A stretch of DNA of 47,677 nucleotides from Lentisphaerota bacterium (GTDB taxonomy: Bacteria; Verrucomicrobiota; Lentisphaeria; Victivallales; Victivallaceae). The translations under genes and the position numbers were made by a program. How positions within the stretch are numbered: the first letter of the stretch is position 1; the number at the start of each line of letters is the position of its first letter. Under the pieces are notes generated by a model. The model searched no databases. It was given only the letters and a program-made list of their open reading frames with translations, and was not told where the DNA came from. This document shows positions 18,006 to 25,627 of this stretch, one piece after another. Location of the stretch: contig SUVY01000015.1 in the NCBI GenBank assembly GCA_015061775.1, positions 1-47,677 of the forward strand. Reading direction: 5' to 3'.

Positions 18006-19505
18006 ATGAATAAAATCGACTGTCATATACACGCTCAGACCAACGGAAATTACCATGAGGATATCTGCCGCCTGATAACTCACATGCAGCAGCACGGTAT
18101 ATCCAAAGCATTGATATCCGATCTCGGAGACAACTGGATGGCTTATCCTGACAGCGGGACACTTATTACAGCCAATGCGCGCGTGAAGTATGAAGCTGAA
18201 AACTCTTCCGGCAGACTGGAGTATCTGGTGTATATAAATCCGCAGCTTCCTGATTGGCGTGATATATTCTTACGTTTTATCGATGGCGCATGCGGAGTGA
18301 AACTCTGGATATCCCTGCGTTCGGAGACAGGTTCGCTTGAGGAGACAAAAGATGTCCTGCGCCTTGCTGCAAAACACGATAAGGCGGTGTTGATACATAC
18401 CTTCGGACGCACCGTTCCGACCCTGCCGGGGGAGATCGGTATTCCGGAGATCATCGAACTCGCCCGCGCGGTTCCTCAGTGCCGTATCGTCGCTGCCCAT
18501 GCCGGAGGCAACTGGCGCAAGGCGATAGAATTGGCTGATGAAATTCCTGAAAATGTCTCTTTGGATATATCCGGGAGTTTCCCCGAACGCACAATGGTAA
18601 GGCGTCTTGCGGATGCTTTCGGCTGTGACAGACTTTTATACGGTTCAGATGCTTTCGGACGCTCTTTCGGCTCCCAGTTGAGCAAGGTGTACGAGAGTGA
18701 TCTTGCTGCTGAAGATATGGAAAAAATACTCCGGCTCAACAGCATAAGGATATTCAAACTTACTGAAAACGCTCCTGCGGAAGAGGGGGTGTCTCCTGAG
18801 ACATGGAGTATTCCCGAACGGAACGGGGATAATTTCTGTTTTGTCGGAAAGGGGAAATACTGGGATCACAGCGTCACTCCGGAAATGTTGGCGGAAAATG
18901 CGGTCAGACATTCGGTCGATACGCTCTTTGCCGCCGACCTCTCAGCATTTTTTGCTGAAGACAGAATGGAAGCGAACAGAAAACACCTTGACGCCTGCCG
19001 CAGTTTTCCGCAGATATTTCCGCTCGCGGTTGCCGATCTCAATGATATTGAGGGTACGTTATCTCAACTTGATGAGCTCGCCGGATTTGCCGGAGTTTTG
19101 ATATCTCCGTATCTGCACAACTACCGTCTGGAATATTCCGCTCATGCAAAATTTTTCGACCTTTGCGCTAAGCGCGGAGTTCCGGTCTGGATAAACACTT
19201 CCCTCGGAGATGACCGTTTCAGGGATGCCCGGCTCATCACCCGCACCGTTTTGCCGGAAGATATATTGGAGTTTACAGAAAACGCCCCCCGTAATTGCTA
19301 TGTTTTTCAGGGAGTCCTTCCCACTCCGGAGTTGAGCAAACAGCTGCCGGAATATTGCAAACTTGAGTGTTCAAAACTTTCAGATCACGAGTACGCTCCC
19401 GAAGAGTTTTTCAGCCGGGGAGCTGTGGAACGTCTCTGTTTCGGCAGCGAATATCCGTTCCGCGATTTCGGAAGCGTCAGCAATGTGCTTGAAGGTAAGC
19501 TCTGA
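18006..19505 (+). CDS. amidohydrolase-2 family protein with two barrel-like halves
   Basis: A 499-residue cytosolic protein. The first half (about 1-255) reads as a metal-dependent TIM-barrel amidohydrolase: DCHIHAQ near the N-terminus, VLIHTF, AHAGGNW, and LLYGSDAFGR, which give the usual His, His and Asp ligands. The second half (about 270-499) repeats the layout with GVLISPYLHNY, VPVWINTS and ERLCFGSEYPFRDF. It lacks the HxH and internal His ligands, so it is probably a catalytically dead copy. CAGGAGACG precedes the ATG. The substrate cannot be read from sequence. Neighbours give no pathway hint. Confidence 0.75.
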   Translation: MNKIDCHIHAQTNGNYHEDICRLITHMQQHGISKALISDLGDNWMAYPDSGTLITANARVKYEAENSSGRLEYLVYINPQLPDWRDIFLRFIDGACGVKLWISLRSETGSLEETKDVLRLAAKHDKAVLIHTFGRTVPTLPGEIGIPEIIELARAVPQCRIVAAHAGGNWRKAIELADEIPENVSLDISGSFPERTMVRRLADAFGCDRLLYGSDAFGRSFGSQLSKVYESDLAAEDMEKILRLNSIRIFKLTENAPAEEGVSPETWSIPERNGDNFCFVGKGKYWDHSVTPEMLAENAVRHSVDTLFAADLSAFFAEDRMEANRKHLDACRSFPQIFPLAVADLNDIEGTLSQLDELAGFAGVLISPYLHNYRLEYSAHAKFFDLCAKRGVPVWINTSLGDDRFRDARLITRTVLPEDILEFTENAPRNCYVFQGVLPTPELSKQLPEYCKLECSKLSDHEYAPEEFFSRGAVERLCFGSEYPFRDFGSVSNVLEGKL

Positions 19506-19513
19506 TTTGCCCC

Positions 19514-19542
19514 TTGAAAGATGCGCGCGCGGGTATTATATT
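19514..19542 (+). promoter_or_regulatory. candidate sigma-70 promoter of clpC
   Basis: TTGAAA (19514-19519), 17-bp GC-rich spacer, TATATT (19537-19542), about 48 bases before the clpC start. I saw no CIRCE or CtsR-type operator beside it. Confidence 0.6.
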
Positions 19543-19589
19543 ATAAAATGAGTGTCTGTAACTAACTTTTTCAGGGATTTATTATATAT

Positions 19590-22100
19590 ATGGCAGATAA
19601 ACACGATTTTGAACATCTTACTCCGCGGGCGCGCCAGATACTGCTGCTTGCAAACCGTGAGTCTGAACGTCTCAACCATGACCATATCGGCACAGTACAC
19701 CTGCTGCTCGGAATACTTGCACTCGGCGAAGGTGTCGCTGTCGAGGTGCTCAAGAGCGTCGGAGTGAACCTCAAACAGCTGCGTCTTGAAGTGGAAAAGA
19801 GCTTTTCAAGCCCCGGAACTCAGGCTGTCGCCGGAGTCCGTCCGCTCACTCCGCGTTTGCGTAAAGTCATCTCTCTTGCGGCTGCCGAGGCGCGCAATAT
19901 GAACTACAATTTTATCGGAACAGAGCATCTGCTGCTCGCGCTCCTGCGCGAAGGAGAGGGCAAGGCTGCCCGTATGCTGAGAAATCTCGGAGCTGATATT
20001 TCCGAAGTCGAAAAGTGCATACTTGAGGCTCTTGACCCGGATTATCTTCCCGACAGTCCCTCAGCCGATGACTCCAATGGAGACAACTCCGGACACGAAG
20101 AACCTCAGGGAGCCCAAAATAAAGGCAGCTCTTCTGAAATGTCCGCTCTCTCAGCATTCGGACGCAACCTCACCGATCTTGCCTCCCGCGGAGAGCTCGA
20201 CCCCGTCATCGGACGCTCCAAAGAGATCAGCCGGGTCATCCAGATACTCTGCCGCCGCACCAAAAACAATCCGGTGCTTATCGGAGAGGCCGGAGTCGGT
20301 AAAACCGCGATCCTCGAAGGACTTGCTCAGGCTATCGTTTCCAAAAATGTTCCTGACCTGCTGCTCGACAAACAGATATACGCTATCGACCTTCCTCTCA
20401 TGGTTGCCGGAACCAAGTACCGCGGCCAGTTTGAGGAGCGCATCAAGGCGGTCATCGACGAGGTGCGCAACTCAGGCAAAGTTATTTTGTTTATCGACGA
20501 ACTCCACACTATCGTCGGAGCAGGCGGAGCCGAGGGCGCGATGGATGCCGCTAACATTATCAAGCCTGCGCTCTCACGCGGAGAGCTGCAATGTGTCGGA
20601 GCTACCACCCTCGATGAGTACCGCAAGGGCATCGAAAAAGACTCCGCACTTGAGCGGCGTTTTCAGCCGGTGACGGTCGATCCTCCGGGAATCGCGGACT
20701 CCATACTCATTCTCAATGGTTTGAAACGTGTCTATGAGGAGCATCACCACGTGAAATACACTTCAGATGCCCTTGAGAGTGCGGTGAAACTTTCTGACCG
20801 ATATATCACCAGCCGTCATCTTCCGGATAAGGCGATCGATGTCATGGATGAAGCCGGTTCCCGGGCACGCCTTGCCTCCGGAAACAGAAAACTTGATCTT
20901 TCGCGTTACGATAAGCAGCTTTCCGAAGTGACCGCCGCCAAGCTTCAGGCGGTCGAAGAGCAGAATTTTGAGCTCGCTTCCAAAAAGCGCGATGAAGAAC
21001 GCAAAATAAAGGCGCGTATCGCCAAGGCTGAGGCGGATTGGAAAAAGAAGATCGCCGCCAATCCGACGACTGTTGACGCAGAGGATATCGCGCTTGTGAT
21101 TTCAGAACTTACCGGAATTCCTGTGCGTCAGATGAGCGAGCAGGAGAACGCCAAGCTGCTCAATATGCAGAGTGTTCTGCAAAACCGCATCATCGGTCAG
21201 GATAAAGCCGTTGAGACCGTCTCCCGGGCTCTGCGCCGCAGCGGTTCCGGCTTGAAGGATCCCAAACGTCCGATCGCGAGCTTTATTTTCCTCGGCCCCA
21301 CCGGAGTCGGAAAAACTCTGCTTGCCAAGAAGCTTGCCGAAGAGATGTTCGGCAGCGAGGATGCTCTCATCCAGATCGATATGTCCGAATATATGGAAAA
21401 ATTCAATGTCTCACGCCTGGTCGGTTCTCCTCCGGGATATGTCGGCTACGGAGAGGGCGGAGAGCTCACCGAGCGGGTGCGTCGCAAACCTTACAGCGTG
21501 GTGCTGTTCGATGAGATCGAGAAAGCCCATCCGGACGTGATGCACATGCTGCTTCAGATACTTGAAGAGGGACGCATCACCGATACTCTGGGCAGACGAA
21601 TAGACTTCCGCAATACGGTGATAATCATGACCAGCAACGTCGGAGCATCTGTGCTTTCGCGTACAGGTACTCTCGGATTCGCCGCCGACTCCGCCGCAAG
21701 CTCGGCAAAGGATGCCGACCGTCAGCTCGAAGTGGCGCGCCGGGCATTCAAGCCGGAGTTCCTCAACCGCATCGACGATATCATCGTCTTCAACAAGCTG
21801 GATTCTGATGCCATGCAGAAGATCACCATGATCGAACTTGATAAGCTTATTGAGCGGTTGAAAGAAAAAGATATCGCTCTCAAAGTATCTGCGGATGCCG
21901 TGAAATTCATCACTGACAAGGGCTGTGAGCCGGAGTACGGAGCACGTCCGATACGGAGAGCCGTCGAGCGTATGGTCGAAGATCCGCTGGCACTCGACCT
22001 CCTTGCCGGAAAGTTTGACGGAGCCAAAACCATCGAGCTTATTCTGCAAGGCGATAAACTTGTTTTCAAAAGCCGCAAAAGGGCAAATAAAAATGCGTGA
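19590..22100 (+). CDS. clpC: ATP-dependent Clp protease ATPase subunit ClpC
   Basis: An AAA+ unfoldase that feeds proteins to ClpP. Domains in order: double Clp_N repeat (about 1-150), first AAA+ module with GEAGVGKTA (about 232), a UVR/coiled-coil segment (about 430-475; [15 protein letters not shown]), second AAA+ module with GPTGVGKT (about 569), and the C-terminal D2 small domain. The UVR segment and the 836-residue length separate ClpC from ClpB, whose middle coiled coil is longer. The gene ends inside the start of the next gene (eight-base overlap). Confidence 0.95.
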   Translation: MADKHDFEHLTPRARQILLLANRESERLNHDHIGTVHLLLGILALGEGVAVEVLKSVGVNLKQLRLEVEKSFSSPGTQAVAGVRPLTPRLRKVISLAAAEARNMNYNFIGTEHLLLALLREGEGKAARMLRNLGADISEVEKCILEALDPDYLPDSPSADDSNGDNSGHEEPQGAQNKGSSSEMSALSAFGRNLTDLASRGELDPVIGRSKEISRVIQILCRRTKNNPVLIGEAGVGKTAILEGLAQAIVSKNVPDLLLDKQIYAIDLPLMVAGTKYRGQFEERIKAVIDEVRNSGKVILFIDELHTIVGAGGAEGAMDAANIIKPALSRGELQCVGATTLDEYRKGIEKDSALERRFQPVTVDPPGIADSILILNGLKRVYEEHHHVKYTSDALESAVKLSDRYITSRHLPDKAIDVMDEAGSRARLASGNRKLDLSRYDKQLSEVTAAKLQAVEEQNFELASKKRDEERKIKARIAKAEADWKKKIAANPTTVDAEDIALVISELTGIPVRQMSEQENAKLLNMQSVLQNRIIGQDKAVETVSRALRRSGSGLKDPKRPIASFIFLGPTGVGKTLLAKKLAEEMFGSEDALIQIDMSEYMEKFNVSRLVGSPPGYVGYGEGGELTERVRRKPYSVVLFDEIEKAHPDVMHMLLQILEEGRITDTLGRRIDFRNTVIIMTSNVGASVLSRTGTLGFAADSAASSAKDADRQLEVARRAFKPEFLNRIDDIIVFNKLDSDAMQKITMIELDKLIERLKEKDIALKVSADAVKFITDKGCEPEYGARPIRRAVERMVEDPLALDLLAGKFDGAKTIELILQGDKLVFKSRKRANKNA

Positions 22101-22476
22101 AGGCGATAAAATCACTTGTCCATCGTGCGGAGTTGAAAGTATAGTAAAAAGCACTGTCGTCATGTCCGATGACTGGAGTTCCAAACGCAAAGTATTTATT
22201 TGCGCTTTCTGCCGCGCCGAGCTCGGGGAAGATGACAGCAGCACAGAACAGGCTGCCGTTTCCGCTCCGGGAGCTTCATCGCGCCTTGCCGCGCTGCTCG
22301 GAGACGATGTCGAATCTGCTGAGAGCGCGGTGATAAACGTCGAGCCTGACGATGTGAAACTCTGCCGCAACTGCCGCCACCTTGCTGTGCATCCGTTCAA
22401 AATGGTCTGCCTGATAACTCAGAATGAGGTCGATCCGATGGACGATTGTGAAAAATTTGAGAAGAAAACTGAATAA
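22093..22476 (+). CDS. small double zinc-ribbon protein coupled to clpC
   Basis: A 127-residue protein that I do not place in a named family. The N-terminal ribbon has CPSCG (residues 9-13) and CAFC. The C-terminal one has LCRNCRHLAVHPF, a further Cys, and DPMDDCEKFE. A low-complexity Ala/Ser linker joins them. The ATG at 22093 lies within the last codons of clpC, so translation should be coupled. In Firmicutes the zinc protein McsA is encoded beside clpC and adapts substrates to it. The resemblance here is in zinc content and position, not in alignable sequence. An adaptor role is inference. Confidence 0.7.
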   Translation: MREGDKITCPSCGVESIVKSTVVMSDDWSSKRKVFICAFCRAELGEDDSSTEQAAVSAPGASSRLAALLGDDVESAESAVINVEPDDVKLCRNCRHLAVHPFKMVCLITQNEVDPMDDCEKFEKKTE

Positions 22477-22497
22477 TTTTAATTTCGGGGAGGATAT

Positions 22498-24123
22498 ATG
22501 AATACAGTGATTGAAAACATGGGGTTGTGGAGTATTCTTCCTCCGCTGCTTACCGTGATAGTCGCTCTGGCGTTCAAGGACGTGGTGCTTGCGCTGCTGA
22601 GCGGAATTTTTTCCGGACTTCTCATCGTCAACCGCGGAGACGTGGTGATTTCCGCGCTGCAGATGGTTGACCGCATCGCTTCGAGTCTCTGCGATGCCTG
22701 GAACATCAGGATTTTTCTCTTTTGCGCTCTGCTCGGATCTTTTGTTGCGATCCTGTCGCGTACCGGCAGCGCGTATGCCTTCGGTTCCTGGGCGGCAAAC
22801 CGCATAAAGAGCCGCAAGGGAACGATGTTTTTCACCTTCTTTTTCGGAATACTTATTTTTATAGATGACTATTTCAACTCCCTGTCAGTCGGAACTGCTA
22901 TGCGTCCGGTTTGTGACAGAATGAAAATATCCCGCGCAAAGCTCGCGTATCTTCTGGACTCAACGGCGGCTCCTATCTGTATAATCGCCCCCGTGTCGAG
23001 CTGGGTGGTTACCGTCATGAGCTATGTCCGCAAAGCCGAGGGATTTCAAGAGCTCGGAATATCTGAGCTGGATTTCTTTATCAGTCTGATTCCCTATAAC
23101 CTCTACGTTATATTTACTCTTCTTTTTGTCGTATTGATGATAATTTTCGGCTTCGATTTCGGTCCGATGGCAAAAGCCGAGAAACGAGCCCTGAATGGAG
23201 AGGGACTCTGGGATAAGGGTTACAGTCAAAGCGTCAGTGAAGAGTCCGTTGAGCAGAATGAGCGGGCAAAGCCGTTTGATATGATTTTTCCGCTGGCGGT
23301 GCTGGTTTTTTCAGCGGTAGTTTCTTTTCCGCTTACGGCGTGTTACGCTGCGGTGAAAGATGGCAAATTCAAGACATTTTCTGCGGCGTTTTCTTCATCA
23401 AAACTTATTGATCTCTTCAAAAATGCGGATGTATCCTGCGCGCTCTTCTATTCAATAGTCTTTTCACTTGCAGTAGTGATAATCTGGTTCCTTGCCCGCC
23501 GTATGCTCAAACTCAATGAGATATCAGCATCTATTGTCAAGGGAGTCCAGTCGATGATTCCCGCTCTGGTCATCCTGGTTCTTGCCTGGACGATAGGAGG
23601 CGTCATCCGCAATACTCCGGCAGAGGGAGGAGTCGGTTTGGGCAATTATCTTGCGACCCTTGTGAAGTCAGGTTTTTTTCCGTTCCTGCTGCTGCCGCTT
23701 CTGGTATTCCTGCTCTCCTGCCTGATAGCTTTTTCGACCGGAACGAGCTGGGGATGTATGGCGATAATGATTCCGGTGACAATGCCGCTTGCGGTGAGTG
23801 CGGCACAGGCATCCAATCCGTCTGCCCCGCTTACCGGAGTGCTGTTTATCGTAAGTGCGGCGGTGGGAGGTGCGATTTTCGGAGACCATGCTTCTCCGAT
23901 ATCCGACACCACCATCCTGTCTGCAACAGGAGCCGGATGTCCCTGCCTCGAGCATGTATCAACTCAGCTTCCTTATGCTTTGTTCGTCGCGGTCTGTTCC
24001 GCTGTCGGTTATATCGGCGGAAGCTTCTTTATGAACATTTATGCTGCCTTCGCCTTCGCCGCAGTTATGTTTATCACCGGAATAATCATAATGGTCATGC
24101 GGACCCGCAGGCTCAAGGCATAA
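22498..24123 (+). CDS. nhaC: NhaC-family Na+/H+ antiporter
   Basis: A 541-residue inner-membrane protein with about a dozen hydrophobic segments. Family hallmarks are visible: IDDYFNSLSVG, DSTAAPICIIAPVSSW, GTSWGCMAIMIPVTMPL and FGDHASPISDTTILSATG. Members exchange sodium for protons or act on malate/lactate or amino acid exchange, so the exact substrate is open. A strong GGGGAGG ribosome site lies seven bases before the ATG. Its 3' end overlaps the convergent lipoprotein gene by 11 bases. Confidence 0.85.
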   Translation: MNTVIENMGLWSILPPLLTVIVALAFKDVVLALLSGIFSGLLIVNRGDVVISALQMVDRIASSLCDAWNIRIFLFCALLGSFVAILSRTGSAYAFGSWAANRIKSRKGTMFFTFFFGILIFIDDYFNSLSVGTAMRPVCDRMKISRAKLAYLLDSTAAPICIIAPVSSWVVTVMSYVRKAEGFQELGISELDFFISLIPYNLYVIFTLLFVVLMIIFGFDFGPMAKAEKRALNGEGLWDKGYSQSVSEESVEQNERAKPFDMIFPLAVLVFSAVVSFPLTACYAAVKDGKFKTFSAAFSSSKLIDLFKNADVSCALFYSIVFSLAVVIIWFLARRMLKLNEISASIVKGVQSMIPALVILVLAWTIGGVIRNTPAEGGVGLGNYLATLVKSGFFPFLLLPLLVFLLSCLIAFSTGTSWGCMAIMIPVTMPLAVSAAQASNPSAPLTGVLFIVSAAVGGAIFGDHASPISDTTILSATGAGCPCLEHVSTQLPYALFVAVCSAVGYIGGSFFMNIYAAFAFAAVMFITGIIIMVMRTRRLKA

Positions 24124-24565
24124 AACCGAAGCTTACGATTTTGAGTTTATCATCGAGCCGGGCTGCGGTCAGTTTGAACAGCAGCTCCTGCCCGGTGATT
24201 TTTTTATCTGCTCCGGACTTTTCAAACTTTACCGCCCACAGTGCTGAGGTGAAAACTGGTCCCTTGAGTATTCCGAGCAGACGGCAGTTTTGCATATTTC
24301 CGGCGGATTTGGTGATCTGTTTTCTTCCTGTTTCAAAAGAGTCGGTTCCGAACTCTTTTTTCAGCTCTCCGGAGAGCTGCTGCGAAAAGAGCCGGCTGTC
24401 GTTTTCCCGGAATGCCTTGAGCATGGTGTTTCCGGCGGAGACCAGCTGATTTTCAAAATTGCCGTCTGCAGATATGTCCGCAGTTTGTTTTTCTGTGAGA
24501 GTAGTGCAGGATACCGCTGTCATCATTATCAGCAGTATTGCCGGGAGGATTTTTGGCAGAGTCAT
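24113..24565 (-). CDS. small predicted lipoprotein, unknown
   Basis: A 150-residue protein starting MTLPKILPAILLIMMTAVSC, a signal peptide with a lipobox-like AVSC, so the mature protein would be a lipid-anchored periplasmic or outer-membrane protein. The mature part resembles small DUF4019-like/NTF2-like domains (QLVSAGNTMLKAFRENDSRL, later WAVKFEKSG), but I cannot assign it. The start at 24565 was chosen because it begins the signal peptide; 20 more in-frame codons upstream lack one. It converges on the NhaC gene. Confidence 0.65.
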   Translation of the reverse strand: MTLPKILPAILLIMMTAVSCTTLTEKQTADISADGNFENQLVSAGNTMLKAFRENDSRLFSQQLSGELKKEFGTDSFETGRKQITKSAGNMQNCRLLGILKGPVFTSALWAVKFEKSGADKKITGQELLFKLTAARLDDKLKIVSFGFMP

Positions 24566-24692
24566 GTTTTCTTTTCCGTTTTTTGTGGTTATCGAAATCC
24601 CCCTAAATAAGGCAATATATATCAAAGAGGTATTTTTTCAAGCATATACTGCACATCCAAAGCATTTTTCTGCAAAAAACAGTATGCGGCAC

Positions 24693-24721
24693 TTGCATAA
24701 AAAACAAAGTAATGTTATATT
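24693..24721 (+). promoter_or_regulatory. candidate sigma-70 promoter of the MarR gene
   Basis: TTGCAT (24693-24698), 17 bp, TATATT (24716-24721). The MarR start codon is 46 bases downstream, and a palindrome lies right after the predicted start of transcription. Confidence 0.6.
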
Positions 24722-24736
24722 AGTCCGGTAAATAAA

Positions 24737-24748
24737 TTAGTAAACTAA
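24737..24748. promoter_or_regulatory. candidate MarR operator
   Basis: TTAGT-AA-ACTAA, a 12-bp palindrome located just after the predicted transcription start and upstream of the ribosome site of the MarR gene. MarR proteins commonly repress themselves through such AT-rich palindromes. Confidence 0.45.
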
Positions 24749-24766
24749 ACATTCTATGGAGTCTCA

Positions 24767-25222
24767 ATGAAAAAACTGTCACATCTTGAGCGGCTGCGGA
24801 TGCTTTTTGGAGTAACTGAGTATATGCGTACCCACCTTGAACGCAGCCGTCCTGAGTTTGCTCCGGGCAGAAGTGCGACGCTGTCTCAGCTGAAGGTAGT
24901 GAGCTGCATCCTGCACAGTCCGGGCGGCAGAATAAAAATCAAGGACATTGCCGGAAATCTCGGAATAACCAGCGGCGGAGTCTCCCAGATCGTCGATAAT
25001 CTGGTTCGTGACGGACTTGTTATACGTCAGGCGTCCGAGGAGGATCGCCGGGTGAGCTGGATAGCACTTTCCGAAGAGGGAAAAAAACGCCGCAGGGCGA
25101 TCGAAGAGTTTATGAACGGACTGACTGAAGAAGTCATGGAGGACGTTCCGGAAGAGAAGCGCGAAATATTCACTGAAGTATTGAGTATCATGTACGAAAA
25201 GCTGGGTGAAAAGCTGAAATAG
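24767..25222 (+). CDS. MarR-family transcriptional regulator
   Basis: A 151-residue winged-helix regulator. The recognition region reads KIKDIAGNLGITSGGVSQIV, and the wing carries ASEEDRRVSWIALSEEGKK, the typical DxR motif of MarR proteins. Helices at both ends would form the dimer interface. TATGGAG precedes the ATG. The gene has its own promoter and a palindrome that suggests autoregulation. The ligand and other targets are unknown. The ankyrin gene downstream has a separate promoter. Confidence 0.88.
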   Translation: MKKLSHLERLRMLFGVTEYMRTHLERSRPEFAPGRSATLSQLKVVSCILHSPGGRIKIKDIAGNLGITSGGVSQIVDNLVRDGLVIRQASEEDRRVSWIALSEEGKKRRRAIEEFMNGLTEEVMEDVPEEKREIFTEVLSIMYEKLGEKLK

Positions 25223-25455
25223 TCTGTAAATTTTTTTGTTTTGACTGTAAAAATACTTGCTTGAATTGCAATATATGCTAAATTAAAAGTTAATGTCTCA
25301 AATGTTGTGAAGAAAGATGACCGGCGGCGGTGCCCCGTGGTCAATCTCGCGCCTTGCATCTGCGTCGCGGCGGTCGTGTACAAAAGTACACTTCCTTGCT
25401 GTGCTCGATGCAAAACGCGACATTGTCTCACGGATTCATCCACCGATGCAAAAAA

Positions 25456-25540
25456 GCGTTTGGCGTATGTTGACAAAACATAGTGAATGTGCTATATTTA
25501 AACGTATATCAAAAAACGTTTATCATCGATTTTAAAAATT
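25456..25540 (+). repeat. 85-bp promoter-bearing module, copy 1
   Basis: Eighty of 85 bases match the inverted copy at 41455-41539 without gaps. The module contains a complete promoter (25470-25498), here directed at the secreted ankyrin gene. Confidence 0.8.
25470..25498 (+). promoter_or_regulatory. strong candidate sigma-70 promoter of the secreted ankyrin gene
   Basis: Consensus TTGACA (25470-25475), 17 bp, TATATT (25493-25498). Transcription would start near 25505, leaving a leader of about 120 bases before the ATG at 25628. Both boxes and the spacing are conserved in the second module copy. Confidence 0.75.
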
Positions 25541-25627
25541 ATTCACAAAAATTGGTACAATACCAATTAAAATTGCAGTTGTTTTTTTGTGTCAAATATA
25601 CCTTAGTAAACAGAGGATCATCATTTT

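Larger units (their letters stand above)
25223..25627. other. 405-bp intergenic region with palindrome and promoter module
   Basis: No convincing gene. A perfect GTGTAC-AAAA-GTACAC palindrome lies at 25376-25391, inside a GC-richer block (about 25315-25450) that differs from its AT-rich flanks. The 85-bp promoter-bearing module follows at 25456-25540. A minus-strand frame (MSTYAKRFF...) starts in the module but runs on into antisense of the MarR gene, so I do not call it. Confidence 0.5.

Noticed and set aside
21411-22400. Minus-strand open frame of 329 codons opposite clpC
   Set aside because: It is antisense to well-conserved clpC and the zinc protein gene, with no recognisable domain. Long antisense frames here follow from the codon bias of the real genes.
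25027-25476. Minus-strand protein starting MSTYAKRFF
   Set aside because: A similar start occurs at 41519 only because both lie in the duplicated promoter module. The rest is antisense to the MarR gene and differs between the two sites.
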